Shown piece by piece: positions 35,173 through 45,316 of a stretch of 64,000 bases of DNA; the first letter of the stretch is position 1, and the number at the start of each line of letters is the position of its first letter. Both the position numbers and the translations under genes were made by a program. The notes beneath the pieces were generated by a model. That model searched no databases and had not been told where the DNA came from. It saw only the letters and a program-made list of their open reading frames with translations. Origin of the DNA: Variovorax sp. (GTDB lineage Bacteria > Pseudomonadota > Gammaproteobacteria > Burkholderiales > Burkholderiaceae_C); assembly GCA_025352265.1 (NCBI GenBank), contig JANXTS010000011.1:36402-100401 (forward strand), given 5' to 3'.

Positions 35173-37881
35173 ATGAGTGAAATCAGCCGCACCGCCCTGT
35201 TCGGCAAACTCAATTCGTTGGCCTACAAAGCCATCGAAGGCGCCACGGTGTTCTGCAAGATGCGCGGGAATCCGTACGTCGAGCTGGAGCACTGGTTCGC
35301 ACAATTGCTGCAAGCGCAAGACTCCGACCTGCACCGCGTCATCCAGCACTACGGGCTCGACATCTCCGTGATTGCAAAGGACATGACGGCAGCGCTCGAC
35401 CGGTTGCCGCGCGGCGCTACGGCCATCAGCGATTTCTCTCCGCACATCGAGAACGCGATCGAGCGCGCCTGGACCTATGCGACGCTGCAGTTCGGCGAGG
35501 CGCAAGTGCGCACTGGCTACATCCTGGTCGGCATGCTCAAGACGCAGAGCCTGCGCAACCCGCTCTTCAATCTGTCCAAGCAGTTCGAGCGCGTCAAGGT
35601 CGAAGACCTGGCCGACAACTTCGTGAAGATTTGCGATGCCTCGCCCGAGTCTCAGATGCGTGCGCAAGACGGCACCGGCATGGCGTCAGGGGGAGGCGTT
35701 GGAACGCCGGGCGAAGACGCCGGCGCGATGGCACCGGCAGCGATGGGCAAGGGCGATGCGCTGAAGAAGTTCGCGGTCGACCTCACGGAAAAAGCGAAGA
35801 AGGGCGAGATCGACCCGGTCACCGGGCGCGACGAAGAGATCCGCCAGATCGTCGACATCCTGATGCGCCGTCGCCAGAACAACCCGTTGCTCACGGGCGA
35901 GGCAGGCGTTGGCAAGACCGCGGTGGTCGAAGGTTTTGCACAACGCCTGGCGCGTGGCGACGTGCCGCCGCAACTCAAGGATGTGAAGCTGCTGACACTC
36001 GACATCGGCTTGCTGCAGGCAGGCGCCAGCATGAAGGGCGAGTTCGAGCAGCGGCTGCGGCAAGTGATCGACGAGGTGCAAAGCTCGCCGACGCCGATCA
36101 TCCTTTTCATCGACGAGATTCATACGCTGGTCGGTGCCGGCGGCGCTGCGGGCACTGGTGATGCGGCCAATCTACTGAAGCCGGCATTGGCGCGCGGCAA
36201 CTTGCGCACCATCGGCGCGACGACCTGGGCCGAGTACAAGAAGTACATCGAGAAAGACCCGGCACTGACGCGTCGCTTCCAGGTCGTGCAGGTGCCGGAA
36301 CCAGACGAGGTCAAGGCCATCCTGATGCTGCGCGGCGTGGCCAGCGTGCTTGAGAAACACCACCGCGTGCAACTGCTGGACGAAGCGATAGAGGCTGCAG
36401 TGAAGCTATCGCATCGGTACATACCGGCGCGCCAATTGCCCGACAAAGCGGTGAGCTTGCTCGACACGGCGTGTGCGCGTGTGGCGGTGAGTCAGCATGC
36501 GACGCCGCCGGAAGTGGAGGACTGCTTGCGGCGCATCGAAGGGCTCACGGTCGAGCAGCAGATCATTGGCCGTGAGGAGGCGATCGGCATCGATGTAACG
36601 AAGCGCGCGGCGGCGGTCGCTGGGCTGCTCATCGAGTCGAACGAGCAGCTTGTCAAGCTGAATGCGCGCTGGGCGGAAGAGAAAGGGCTGGTCGATCGGC
36701 TGCTCGAACTGCGTGGAAAGTTGCGAGCGGGCAGCAAGCCGGTGGAAGAGTGCTCACCCCAACCCGCTCCCGGCGAGACGGGCAGCGAGAACCGGGCGGA
36801 GTTGTTGGCGGAGTTGCACCAACTCCAGGCAAGAATTGCCGCCGTCCAGGGCGAGTCCCCGCTCATCCTGCCCTCGGTCGACGAACAAGCCGTGGCCTCC
36901 GTCGTGGCCGACTGGACCGGCATCCCGGTCGGCCGCATGGTCAAGAACGAAGTGCAGGCGGTGCTGGAGCTTGCCGACACGCTGAACAAGCGCGTCATCG
37001 GCCAGAAGCACGGTCTCGAAATGATCGCGCGCCGCATCCAGACCTCGCGTGCACGGCTCGACAACCCCGGCAAGCCGATCGGCGTCTTCATGCTGTGCGG
37101 CACTTCCGGCGTCGGCAAGACCGAGACCGCTCTGGCCCTGGCCGAAGCGCTCTACGGCGGCGAGCAGAACATCATCACCATCAACATGAGCGAGTTCCAG
37201 GAGGCGCACACCGTGTCCACGCTCAAGGGCGCGCCGCCCGGCTACGTGGGGTACGGAGAGGGCGGCATCCTGACCGAGGCGGTGCGGCGTCGGCCTTACT
37301 CCGTGGTGCTGCTCGACGAGGTCGAGAAGGCGCACCCGGACGTGCACGAGATCTTTTTCCAGGTCTTCGACAAGGGGTGGATGGAAGATGGCGAGGGCCG
37401 CATGATCGACTTCAAGAATACGATCATCCTGCTCACCACCAACGCCGGCAGCGAGCTGGTCATGAGCATGTGCCGCGACCCGGAACTGCTGCCCGATCCG
37501 GTGGCGTTGAACGAGGCGCTCAAGGCACCGCTGATGAAGATCTTTCCGCCCGCGCTGCTCGGCCGCATCGTGACGATCCCGTACTACCCGCTGTCGCCCG
37601 AGATGATGTCGATGATCGTGCGGCTGCAACTCGGTCGCATCCAGAAGCGCGTCGCGGCCAACCATGGCATCCCGTTCGAATACACCGAGGCGGTGGTCAA
37701 GCAGGTGGTGGCACGTTGCAACGACGTGGAGTCGGGCGGCCGCGCCATCGACGCGATCCTGACCAACACGGTGTTGCCGACGATCTCGGTCGAGTACCTG
37801 CAGCGGCTGGCCTCGGGCGGCGAGATCAAGCGCGTCGCGCTCGATGTGAAAGACGCCGACTTCACCTACGCGTTTGATTGA
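35173..37881 (+). CDS. clpV: T6SS sheath-recycling AAA+ ATPase ClpV (TssH)
   Basis: 902 residues. The N-domain (about 1-150) is the sheath-binding ClpN module. AAA1 has Walker [10 protein letters not shown] near 241 and Walker [11 protein letters not shown]; the middle domain is coiled; AAA2 has Walker [10 protein letters not shown] near 642 and [14 protein letters not shown] Pro/Gly/Ser-containing linker (about 530-545) falls in the M-domain region. GGAG precedes the ATG. It unfolds contracted TssB/TssC sheaths. All ATPase residues are intact, in contrast to the frameshifted tssC. Confidence 0.95.
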   Translation: MSEISRTALFGKLNSLAYKAIEGATVFCKMRGNPYVELEHWFAQLLQAQDSDLHRVIQHYGLDISVIAKDMTAALDRLPRGATAISDFSPHIENAIERAWTYATLQFGEAQVRTGYILVGMLKTQSLRNPLFNLSKQFERVKVEDLADNFVKICDASPESQMRAQDGTGMASGGGVGTPGEDAGAMAPAAMGKGDALKKFAVDLTEKAKKGEIDPVTGRDEEIRQIVDILMRRRQNNPLLTGEAGVGKTAVVEGFAQRLARGDVPPQLKDVKLLTLDIGLLQAGASMKGEFEQRLRQVIDEVQSSPTPIILFIDEIHTLVGAGGAAGTGDAANLLKPALARGNLRTIGATTWAEYKKYIEKDPALTRRFQVVQVPEPDEVKAILMLRGVASVLEKHHRVQLLDEAIEAAVKLSHRYIPARQLPDKAVSLLDTACARVAVSQHATPPEVEDCLRRIEGLTVEQQIIGREEAIGIDVTKRAAAVAGLLIESNEQLVKLNARWAEEKGLVDRLLELRGKLRAGSKPVEECSPQPAPGETGSENRAELLAELHQLQARIAAVQGESPLILPSVDEQAVASVVADWTGIPVGRMVKNEVQAVLELADTLNKRVIGQKHGLEMIARRIQTSRARLDNPGKPIGVFMLCGTSGVGKTETALALAEALYGGEQNIITINMSEFQEAHTVSTLKGAPPGYVGYGEGGILTEAVRRRPYSVVLLDEVEKAHPDVHEIFFQVFDKGWMEDGEGRMIDFKNTIILLTTNAGSELVMSMCRDPELLPDPVALNEALKAPLMKIFPPALLGRIVTIPYYPLSPEMMSMIVRLQLGRIQKRVAANHGIPFEYTEAVVKQVVARCNDVESGGRAIDAILTNTVLPTISVEYLQRLASGGEIKRVALDVKDADFTYAFD

Positions 37882-37909
37882 CCGACCCTCTCGTTGAAAA
37901 CGCACTCTC

Positions 37910-40285
37910 ATGGCCGAACACAACTTCCAGATCAAGAGCGATTCGCCAGCGGCGGGAGACATGATGTTTTGGACCATCGTTGGCCATGAAACGCTGTCGC
38001 GGCCCAGCTTCTACGAGCTGCGCGTGCTGTCCAAGGTCGACAAGATGGCCGCCACCGACGTGCTGGGGCACGCTTTCGATGTCGTGATCGAGTTCGAAGA
38101 TGCCGACGGCGGCAAGCACGAGCGGCACTGCCAGGGTCATGCGGTGCGTTTCGTGCGTGCGGGCGCCGTGGGCCGCTACTTCGAATACCGCATCAGCCTG
38201 CGCTCGCTGTTCTGGCTTCTGGGAAAACGCGTCAACTCGCGCATCCTGCAGGACAAGTCGGCGCTGGAAGTGCTCGACGCCGTGTATGAAGACAGTCCGA
38301 TCAAGCGCTTCAAGAAAACCAAAACCGACAAGGTGATCGGCAAGCATCCCAAGCGCACCTACGTCGTGCAGCACCAGGAGAGCGACTACCACTACCTGTC
38401 GCGGCTGCTCGAAGACGAGGGCATCTACTACTGGTTCGATGCGCACGAGGAGCCGGGCACCATGCACCTCGCAGACATCAGCGACGTAGCGCACGAGAAG
38501 CTGCCGGCCGCTGACACCCTCTCCTACTCGCGACGCATGGGCAGCGACGTGCGCTTCAACGAGATCACGCGCTGGCTCGATGCGCGGCGCCTCAACAGCG
38601 GCAAGTTCGCATCGCGCGACAGCGACTTCAAGGCGATCACGCAAAAGCTCGCAGGCGACAAGGCCGACCCCGACACGCACGAACTGGCCGACCTGGAGGT
38701 GTTCGAGTTTCCAGGCGGCTACTTCAAGAAGGACAGCACCGACGAGCGCGCCAAGGTGCGCATGGAAGAGCTGGCATCGCGCCGCAATCTGCACTGGGCG
38801 CTGACGCCGTGGCCCGACGTGGCGGTCGGTCGCACCTTTACCTTCAAGGGCGACCCGCTGGGCGAACTCGATGCCGATTACCTGATCGCCGGCTGCTCCT
38901 TCGTCGTCACGCATCCGGGCTACGAAGGCACGGATGCCAAGGACGGCAACGTGCAGCGGCTTGGCGGTGAACTGCTCGAGATGCTAGCCGACCATTCGAT
39001 GGGCGATGACTGGCTCGGCGTGGCACGCGACGTGGCCGAATCGACACCCGACCTGCGCCTGCCACGCCCGGGCGTGTGCACCTTTCTCCTCACGACGTTG
39101 CCTGTCGAGCATCTGTACCGGCCGCCGCGCACGACGCCGCGCGTGACCATGCCGGGCCCGCAATCGGCTATCGTGGTCGGGCCCAAGGGCGAGGAGATCT
39201 ACGCCGACGATCAGGGCCGCGTGAAGGTTCACTTTCACTGGGACCGCTACGACGGGAGCGACGAGAAAAGCACCTGCTGGGTGCGGGTGTCGCAGCCGTG
39301 GGCCGGCAAGGGCTGGGGCGGCTACTTCATCCCGCGCATCGGCCAAGAGGTGATCGTCGACTTTCTGAATGGCGACCCCGATCGGCCGATCATCGTCGGC
39401 CGGGTCTACAACGACGAGCAGACGATTCCGTTCAGCTCGCACACGCAAAGCGGCTTTCGCACGCGCTCCACGCCGAAGGGCAACGCCAGCAACTGCAACG
39501 AGTTCCGCTTCGAGGACAAGAAGGGCTCGGAGCAGGTTTTTCTGCATGCCGAAAAGAACCAGGACATCGAGGTCGAGAACGACGAAACGCATTGGGTCGG
39601 CCACGACCGCAAGAAGACCATCGACCACGACGAGACCAACCACATCAAGAACAACCGGACCGAGACGGTCGACGTGGACGAGACCATCACGGTTCACGGC
39701 AAGCGGACCGAATCGGTCGACGGCACGGAAAACATCACCATCGGTGCCAGTCGCATCGAGAGCGTCGGCGCCAGCGAGAGCGTGACCATCGGCGCTAGCC
39801 GCTCGCACACCATCGGCGCCGGCGAGACGCTCGACGTCGCGGCCAGCCAGACCATCACCGTCGGCGCCTCGCGCACCGACACGGTGGGCGCCGCCATGAC
39901 GCAGACCATCGGTGCCGGGCTGACGCAAACCGTCGGCGGCGCATGGAACATGACCGCCGCCGGGCCGGTGACGATCACTGCACCGGCGGGCCTGACGATC
40001 GTCGCGCCCGGCGGCACCAACATCGTCGACTTCCAGCTGTGCCAGGTCGGCGGCACCATCAAGGAAGGCTACGCCAGCAAGCTGGACTTCAACATCCTGG
40101 CGATGGAAGCCAACGCCGCGAAGATCGAGGCTACGGGTTCTTCGAATGCGCTGATCGGCGCCAAGTTCGAGCGCGTCGGCGCCGACATCCTTTCCAAGGG
40201 CTTGTCGATCGCGCAGATGGATGCGCTGGCGGCGCTGTCTTGCGCCACCAACATCGAGATGGAAACGCTCAAGCTCATCCTGTAG
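37910..40285 (+). CDS. vgrG: T6SS spike protein VgrG (TssI)
   Basis: 791 residues. The gp27-like part (about 10-370; EDEGIYYWFDAHEEPGT) is followed by the gp5 OB-fold (GRVKVHFHWDRYD, WVRVSQPWAGKGWG, IPRIGQEVIVDFLNGDPDRP) and a beta-helical needle with an 8-residue repeat (39731-39946). After the needle only a ~100-residue DUF2345-like tail is present, with no recognisable toxin domain, so this is a carrier rather than an evolved VgrG. No clear ribosome site is seen. The five genes after it form its probable cargo module. Confidence 0.93.
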   Translation: MAEHNFQIKSDSPAAGDMMFWTIVGHETLSRPSFYELRVLSKVDKMAATDVLGHAFDVVIEFEDADGGKHERHCQGHAVRFVRAGAVGRYFEYRISLRSLFWLLGKRVNSRILQDKSALEVLDAVYEDSPIKRFKKTKTDKVIGKHPKRTYVVQHQESDYHYLSRLLEDEGIYYWFDAHEEPGTMHLADISDVAHEKLPAADTLSYSRRMGSDVRFNEITRWLDARRLNSGKFASRDSDFKAITQKLAGDKADPDTHELADLEVFEFPGGYFKKDSTDERAKVRMEELASRRNLHWALTPWPDVAVGRTFTFKGDPLGELDADYLIAGCSFVVTHPGYEGTDAKDGNVQRLGGELLEMLADHSMGDDWLGVARDVAESTPDLRLPRPGVCTFLLTTLPVEHLYRPPRTTPRVTMPGPQSAIVVGPKGEEIYADDQGRVKVHFHWDRYDGSDEKSTCWVRVSQPWAGKGWGGYFIPRIGQEVIVDFLNGDPDRPIIVGRVYNDEQTIPFSSHTQSGFRTRSTPKGNASNCNEFRFEDKKGSEQVFLHAEKNQDIEVENDETHWVGHDRKKTIDHDETNHIKNNRTETVDVDETITVHGKRTESVDGTENITIGASRIESVGASESVTIGASRSHTIGAGETLDVAASQTITVGASRTDTVGAAMTQTIGAGLTQTVGGAWNMTAAGPVTITAPAGLTIVAPGGTNIVDFQLCQVGGTIKEGYASKLDFNILAMEANAAKIEATGSSNALIGAKFERVGADILSKGLSIAQMDALAALSCATNIEMETLKLIL
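39731..39946 (+). repeat. Nine-copy 24-bp coding repeat in the VgrG needle
   Basis: Nine consecutive 8-residue units of the form x-x-T-(I/V)-G-A-S-x (for example SVTIGASR, SHTIGAGE, TITVGASR) give a 24-base period. This is the triangular beta-helix needle of the spike. Copy number may vary between strains. Confidence 0.75.
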
Positions 40286-40298
40286 CGATCTCACCGCG

Positions 40299-42959
40299 AT
40301 GAAAGTCTTCAAGCCCACCACCGCCTCGCTCATCGCGCGCAACTTCGAGTTCCGCGGCAAGCGCTGGTTTGGCGTGTCGGTGCTGATGTTCGTCGAGCTC
40401 GGTGGGGAGCGCCCGCTCAAGCAGGAGATGGACCTGTGGAAGTTCTGGACGACCCAGCCCGAGTCGAAAGGCATTCTCGAAGAAGGCTGCGTGCGGGCGC
40501 GCGCCGAATACCTGGTGTCGGGTAACGCCTATCCGCTGGACGCGCCAAGCGACACCGGTTGCGCCGCTGAAGTGCAGGTCGGCGGCTTGCGCAAGTCGCT
40601 GCTGGTGCAGGGCCAGCGTCATTGGGATGGCAGCCGCGCATCGGCGCCGGAGCCGTTCGCGGCCATGCCGCTCGACTGGGCGCACGCCTGGGGCGGCGCC
40701 GACGTCGCCGAGAACCCGTTGGGACGCGGCGCGGTGCCGGTCGACACGCCATCGGGCCGCGTGCAGTGGCTGCCGAATATCGAAGATCCCCGGGCGCTGG
40801 TCATGCAGCCTGACGACACCGTGCAACCGGCGGGCTTTGGCCCGATCGATCAGATGTGGCCGCGGCGCATGGCGCACCAGGGCACCTACGACGACGCCTG
40901 GCTGAAGAACGATTTTCCCGGCGTCGCCAACGACACCGACTGGGGCTTCTTCAACATCGCATCGGCCGACCAGCAGCAGCAGGCGCCGTTCGTCGGTGAC
41001 GAGCACTACATCTTTCGCAATCTGCATCCGACGCAGGCGCGCATCGAAGGCCGACTGCCCGGTCTGCGCGCGCGTGCTTTCGTCACGCACCGGGTTGCGG
41101 GCGGCGCCGACGGCACCACCGAAGACAAGTTCAAGGAGCTGCGGCTGCACCTCAAGACGCTGTGGTTCTTTCCGGGCGCCGAGCGCGCCATCCTGATCGC
41201 GCAGGGCATGCACGAGGTGGCGGAGGACGACGGCGCCGACATCGTGCATCTGATGGCGGCGGTCGAGCGGCTGGGCCTGGAGCGGCCGGCCGAGCATTAT
41301 CTGGCGGTGCGAGACAAGCGGCTCGACCGTCAGAACGGCGCGCTTGAATCGCTGCGCGAGCATGACCTGATGCCGGCCGACCTGGTGGTGCCGTTGTTCG
41401 ATCCCTCCGCTTTCTCGAACCGCGCACTCGACCGGTCGCTGGCGCGCGCCGAGGCCGATCGAACGCAGGCGCGCGCCGACGTCGCCGCGCTCGGCCTCGA
41501 TGTCGACGCGCATGCGCCCGCGGTCAAGGGACCGGCGGCGCCCGAAGTGCGGACGCTGGACGACCTGATCCGGCTGCAGATCGACATGGCGGAAGAGGGC
41601 CGCAAGACGCCGGCGAAGATGAAGGCCGAGAAGGCCACCACCACGGCAGAGATGCGCAAGATCTTCGAGCGCGACGGCAAGGATTTTTCATTGATCGAAC
41701 GCGAGATGGCCGGGCTCGAAACGCGTGGCCCACCCAAGCCGTTCGCGCCCGACCTGGTCCGGCATTTCGAATGGCAAGTGGAGCAGGGCCGCGCCAATGG
41801 CAGCGATGTGTCGGAGTTCGTGCACATGCTCGGCAGCAGCGACATCCAGGCGCAGTGGCACGATGGCGACGCCAAACAGTTGATGGCCTATCGCATGGCG
41901 GCGCACCTGCAGCCGCCTGTCGAACGCGTTGTCGACGACGCGGCGGAGGAAGTGCGAAAGCGCGTACTCGCACACCATGCACAAGGCGGCACCTTCGTTG
42001 GCTGGGACCTGTCGGGCGCCAATCTCACCGGGCTCGATTTGCACGGCGCGCAATTCGGCCGGGCCCTGCTTGAAAACGCCAACCTCACCGGCACCGACCT
42101 CATCGGCGCCGATCTGCAAGATGCGGTGCTGGCCCACGCCACGTTGCAATCGACCCGACTGGCCGGCTGCAACCTGCAGCGTGCCAACCTCGGTGCCGCC
42201 CGCATTGCTCAGTGCGACTTCACCGGTGCCGACCTGCGTGGCGCCGTCTTCGACAACGCGCGCATCACAGAAGCCGACTGGCGCGGCGCGCGGCTCGACG
42301 GCATTCGCATGAACGACGCGCAACTGGTGGCGGTGAACTTCGCCGGTGCCCTGTGCGATGCGCTGCTCGTCTTCGTCCAGCGCGACCTGCGCGGCTGCAG
42401 CTTTGCCGGTGCGCGCTTCAAGCAATGCACCTTCGTCGATTGCGATCTGTCGGGCGTCGACTTCAGCGACGCGGTGCTCGACAAATGCGGCTTCGTCGGT
42501 ATCGTGGCGGCTAAAGCCGACTTCCGGCGTATGCGTATCGCCTCCGGATGTTTTGCGCAGGCGTGCGTGCTGAGCGGTGCGGATTTCGGTGGAGCGCAAT
42601 TGCCCAGCATGAACTTCCGCGGTGCGCAACTCGATGGCGCGCGATTTGAGGGCGCGACGCTTGCCGGCAGCGACTTCAGCGAGTGCACGCTGTGCGGTGC
42701 CGACTTGCGCAGCGCCGAATTGAAGGATGCGCGCTTCGTTCGCGCCGACCTGACACGTTGCAACCTGGGCGCCGCCAATCTGTGGGGCGCCGTGTTGCAG
42801 CACGCGGTGCTGGAAGAGACCGACTTCCGCCGTGCCAACCTGTTTCGTGCCGACTTCGCACGGGTGCGTCTCGGCGTCAACGTGCGCTTCGACGAGGCTT
42901 TCATCAACCGCATGCGCACTTATCCGCGGCACAAGCCGGCAGCGGTCGAGGCAGTGTGA
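40299..42959 (+). CDS. DUF2169 adaptor fused to pentapeptide repeats (T6SS cargo module)
   Basis: 886 residues. The DUF2169 domain occupies about residues 1-330 (FEFRGKRWFGVSVLMFVELG, WKFWTTQPESKG, LDWAHAWGG, DWGFFNIASADQQQ, LRLHLKTLWFFPGAERAIL). A charged helical linker (about 380-560, with TLDDLIRLQIDMAEEG) leads to about 55 pentapeptide units A(D/N)LxG from residue 565 to 865, forming a quadrilateral beta-helix. DUF2169 proteins are known T6SS-linked adaptors/chaperones that load effectors onto VgrG. It starts 13 bp after vgrG without an obvious ribosome site and ends 7 bp before the second pentapeptide gene. Confidence 0.82.
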   Translation: MKVFKPTTASLIARNFEFRGKRWFGVSVLMFVELGGERPLKQEMDLWKFWTTQPESKGILEEGCVRARAEYLVSGNAYPLDAPSDTGCAAEVQVGGLRKSLLVQGQRHWDGSRASAPEPFAAMPLDWAHAWGGADVAENPLGRGAVPVDTPSGRVQWLPNIEDPRALVMQPDDTVQPAGFGPIDQMWPRRMAHQGTYDDAWLKNDFPGVANDTDWGFFNIASADQQQQAPFVGDEHYIFRNLHPTQARIEGRLPGLRARAFVTHRVAGGADGTTEDKFKELRLHLKTLWFFPGAERAILIAQGMHEVAEDDGADIVHLMAAVERLGLERPAEHYLAVRDKRLDRQNGALESLREHDLMPADLVVPLFDPSAFSNRALDRSLARAEADRTQARADVAALGLDVDAHAPAVKGPAAPEVRTLDDLIRLQIDMAEEGRKTPAKMKAEKATTTAEMRKIFERDGKDFSLIEREMAGLETRGPPKPFAPDLVRHFEWQVEQGRANGSDVSEFVHMLGSSDIQAQWHDGDAKQLMAYRMAAHLQPPVERVVDDAAEEVRKRVLAHHAQGGTFVGWDLSGANLTGLDLHGAQFGRALLENANLTGTDLIGADLQDAVLAHATLQSTRLAGCNLQRANLGAARIAQCDFTGADLRGAVFDNARITEADWRGARLDGIRMNDAQLVAVNFAGALCDALLVFVQRDLRGCSFAGARFKQCTFVDCDLSGVDFSDAVLDKCGFVGIVAAKADFRRMRIASGCFAQACVLSGADFGGAQLPSMNFRGAQLDGARFEGATLAGSDFSECTLCGADLRSAELKDARFVRADLTRCNLGAANLWGAVLQHAVLEETDFRRANLFRADFARVRLGVNVRFDEAFINRMRTYPRHKPAAVEAV

Positions 42960-42966
42960 GGCCGGC

Positions 42967-44049
42967 ATGACGATGTCTGCAACACCGCCGCCGCTCAGCC
43001 GGGCAGACGTGCTGCGCCAGTGCCAGCGCGCCGAGCCGGTGATCGGGCACGACCTGTCGGCGCTGGATCTGGCCGACGCCGATCTGTCGGGCACGATGTT
43101 CGAACGCTGCACCTTCGTCGGCATGCCGATGCAACGTGCCGACCTGACCGAGAGCCAGTTCCGCCAGTGCACCTTCTCGAAGCTGTCGCTCGAAGGCTGC
43201 ATCGCCAAAAACACATCGTTTGTCGAGTCGACTTTCGAGCGCGTGGTGATGACCGGTGCAGCGCTCACCAACGTGACCTTCGCCGACTGCACGGTCGACG
43301 GCCTGGCACTGAACGGCGCCGCGCTCGACTTCACCGTTTTTACCGGCTGCACGCTGGACAAGTTGCTGCTGAAAGATGCGCGACTCCTGAAGTCCATCTT
43401 CTCCGAATGCAAGACCGGCGCACTCGATTTTTCAGGTGCGCAACTTGAGCGAACGGTGCTGCTCGGCTGCGACCTTCGCCAGGCCCGGTTCGGCGGTGCG
43501 CACATCGACACGGTTGTCTTCATCCAGGCCAATCTGGCGGGCCATTCATTCGCCGGCCAAGCGCTGGTGCACGTTCAATTCATGAACGCCGATCTGACCG
43601 GTGCCGACTTCTCGGAGTCACGCATCGCGCAAGCGAACTTTCAGGGCGCGAAGCTGGCGGGCGCCGTGTTCGACAAGGCCCACGCGCCGAACGCGATCTT
43701 CATGGAGGCCGACCTGACGGCGGCGCGCTTCGTCGGCACGGTGTTGACCCAGGCGCTGTTCGTCGGTGCCAAGGCGGCGGGTGCGCAGTTCGTCGGGGCC
43801 AACCTGCACCAGGCCAACTTCGACGGTGCGCAACTCGCGGGTGCGTGGCTGACCGATTGCGAACTGACGTACGCCGACTTTTCGCATGCCGACCTGACGA
43901 ACGCCGACCTGCGCGGCGCCACGTTGTTCCGCGCTAACCTGCATGCCGTGGTCGATGACGGCGCGCAGTTTTCTGACCGCTTGCGGGCGTTGGAAAGCGA
44001 TGCCGAGCTTGTCACCGCTGAAGGCTGGCGCGCTCAGCCCGTCGCCTGA
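42967..44049 (+). CDS. Pentapeptide-repeat protein (T6SS cargo module)
   Basis: 360 residues, nearly all pentapeptide repeats (A-(D/N/x)-(L/F)-x-x) from about residue 35 to 335, with short non-repeat ends. Several units carry Cys in the second or third position (RCTFVG, QCTFSK, GCTLDK). It starts 7 bp after the DUF2169-pentapeptide gene and shares its repeat style, so the two beta-helices may stack or have arisen by partial duplication. DNA-gyrase mimicry is known for some pentapeptide proteins, but nothing here specifically indicates it; a structural or adaptor role with VgrG is more likely from context. Confidence 0.8.
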   Translation: MTMSATPPPLSRADVLRQCQRAEPVIGHDLSALDLADADLSGTMFERCTFVGMPMQRADLTESQFRQCTFSKLSLEGCIAKNTSFVESTFERVVMTGAALTNVTFADCTVDGLALNGAALDFTVFTGCTLDKLLLKDARLLKSIFSECKTGALDFSGAQLERTVLLGCDLRQARFGGAHIDTVVFIQANLAGHSFAGQALVHVQFMNADLTGADFSESRIAQANFQGAKLAGAVFDKAHAPNAIFMEADLTAARFVGTVLTQALFVGAKAAGAQFVGANLHQANFDGAQLAGAWLTDCELTYADFSHADLTNADLRGATLFRANLHAVVDDGAQFSDRLRALESDAELVTAEGWRAQPVA

Positions 44050-44097
44050 AGTCGCGCAAACGACGACCTCTCGTTACAACATCCAAGGAGCCGAACC

Positions 44098-44745
44098 ATG
44101 GGAAGCCCAGACCCGAAGTTGATCGCGCTGTGCGCCGCGCCGATGCACGGCGTGGCGCGCGTGCTGAACGTCGATGAAGACGGCGCTTGCCGTATCGCCG
44201 ATGTGGGCGGCAGCGGCGAGCAGCAGGCACGCCGCGCAGTGAGTTGCCTCGTGATGCCGCAAGCCGGCGACACGGTGTGGTTGGCAGGCGACCTTTCGCA
44301 CGGGCTGTACGTGACAGCCGTGCTGGAACGCGACCCGCACTGCGCGGATGGCGCCGGCCGCGTGATGCTGCCCGCCGACGCGCACGTCGAATCGGCCAAC
44401 GGTCGGATGACCCTGCAGGCCGAAAGCCTGAAGCTGGACGGCCACGAACTCGCCGTGCAGGCGCGAAGTGCCGCCGTTGCCGTCGACAAGATCACCGGCA
44501 TCGGACGCGAGGCGACGTGGTCGTTCCAGCGCGTCAAGCTGATTGCCGATGCGGTAGAAACCTTCACCGATCGGCTGCTGCAATTTGCCGGATGGAGCCA
44601 GCGCACGGTATCCGGCGTGGACCAGGTGCGGGCGCGGCACATCGACTATCGGGCCGACGAAATGATGCAGTTACAGGCGCAGAACCTCGTGGCCAACGCC
44701 GCCAGTCTGGTGAAGCTCGATGGCGAACAGATCCATATGGGTTGA
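44098..44745 (+). CDS. DUF3540 protein (T6SS cargo module)
   Basis: 215 residues, AAGGAG upstream of ATG 44098. The N-terminal beta-rich part (GVARVLNVDEDGACRIADV, SCLVMPQAGDTVWLAGD, YVTAVLERD) resembles an OB/VgrG-like strand pattern, and the C-terminal part is helical (REATWSFQRVKLIADAVE). DUF3540 genes recur between DUF2169/pentapeptide and DUF4150 genes in T6SS loci; the biochemical role is unknown. It is followed by the PAAR-like gene after 40 bp. Confidence 0.75.
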   Translation: MGSPDPKLIALCAAPMHGVARVLNVDEDGACRIADVGGSGEQQARRAVSCLVMPQAGDTVWLAGDLSHGLYVTAVLERDPHCADGAGRVMLPADAHVESANGRMTLQAESLKLDGHELAVQARSAAVAVDKITGIGREATWSFQRVKLIADAVETFTDRLLQFAGWSQRTVSGVDQVRARHIDYRADEMMQLQAQNLVANAASLVKLDGEQIHMG

Positions 44746-44785
44746 ATGTGTTCCACCCGCGCCATTGGTTATCAAGGAGTCCAGG

Positions 44786-45181
44786 ATGTTTGCAAACTGC
44801 CAGATGATGGGGACGGATACGGCGTTCCCCGATGTGTGCCTGACGCCCAGCCCGGTGGGACCGGTGCCGATTCCGTACCCCAATATCGCGATGGGGCCGA
44901 TGGCGGTGCCGAACTGCCCGACCATCCTGTTCGTCGGCGCGCCGGCGCACAACCTGGGCACCACGATTCCGCAGACCAATGGCGACAACGCGGGCCTGGC
45001 GACCGGGGTGGCGTCGGGCATGGTGATGGGCCCCAGCCGGCATTTGACGGGCGCCTTCACCGTGCTGCTCAAGGGCATGCCCGCCTCGCGCATGACCAGC
45101 GTGTCGCTGCAGAACAGCACCAATGCGCCCGGCTGCCGGCTGGTGCCGAGCCAGCCGAAGATCCTGCTGCTGGCGCCTTGA
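44786..45181 (+). CDS. PAAR-like DUF4150 spike-tip protein
   Basis: 131 residues with AAGGAG upstream. The whole length is a DUF4150 domain: FPDVCLTPSPVGPVPIPYPNI, PNCPTILFVGAPAHNLG, GMVMGPSRHLTGAFTVLLKGMPASRM (given in parts). DUF4150 is a PAAR-like fold that caps the VgrG spike and usually carries a C-terminal toxin. Here the protein ends right after the domain, so no toxin is fused. The expected separate effector is not obvious in the next genes, which are fha and pppA. Confidence 0.82.
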   Translation: MFANCQMMGTDTAFPDVCLTPSPVGPVPIPYPNIAMGPMAVPNCPTILFVGAPAHNLGTTIPQTNGDNAGLATGVASGMVMGPSRHLTGAFTVLLKGMPASRMTSVSLQNSTNAPGCRLVPSQPKILLLAP

Positions 45182-45316
45182 TCGCATCAAAACATGCAGT
45201 GCGCCACGGCCTATCACTTCCGGCGTGATTGCCAATTACTCGCCCGAAATGAATACTCCCGTTAGTCTCGCCCTGGTGGGTGATCGTCAGTGTCGGGCGT
45301 CGCCCGGGAGCGCTTC

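Noticed and set aside
42000..43950. Tandem DNA repeats or CRISPR-like array in the pentapeptide genes
   Set aside because: The 15-base periodicity is degenerate and coding (A(D/N)LxG units), not a direct-repeat/spacer array.
42967..44049. Qnr/MfpA-type gyrase-protecting resistance protein
   Set aside because: Only the generic pentapeptide repeat is shared; the T6SS module context and the lack of specific features argue against a resistance annotation.
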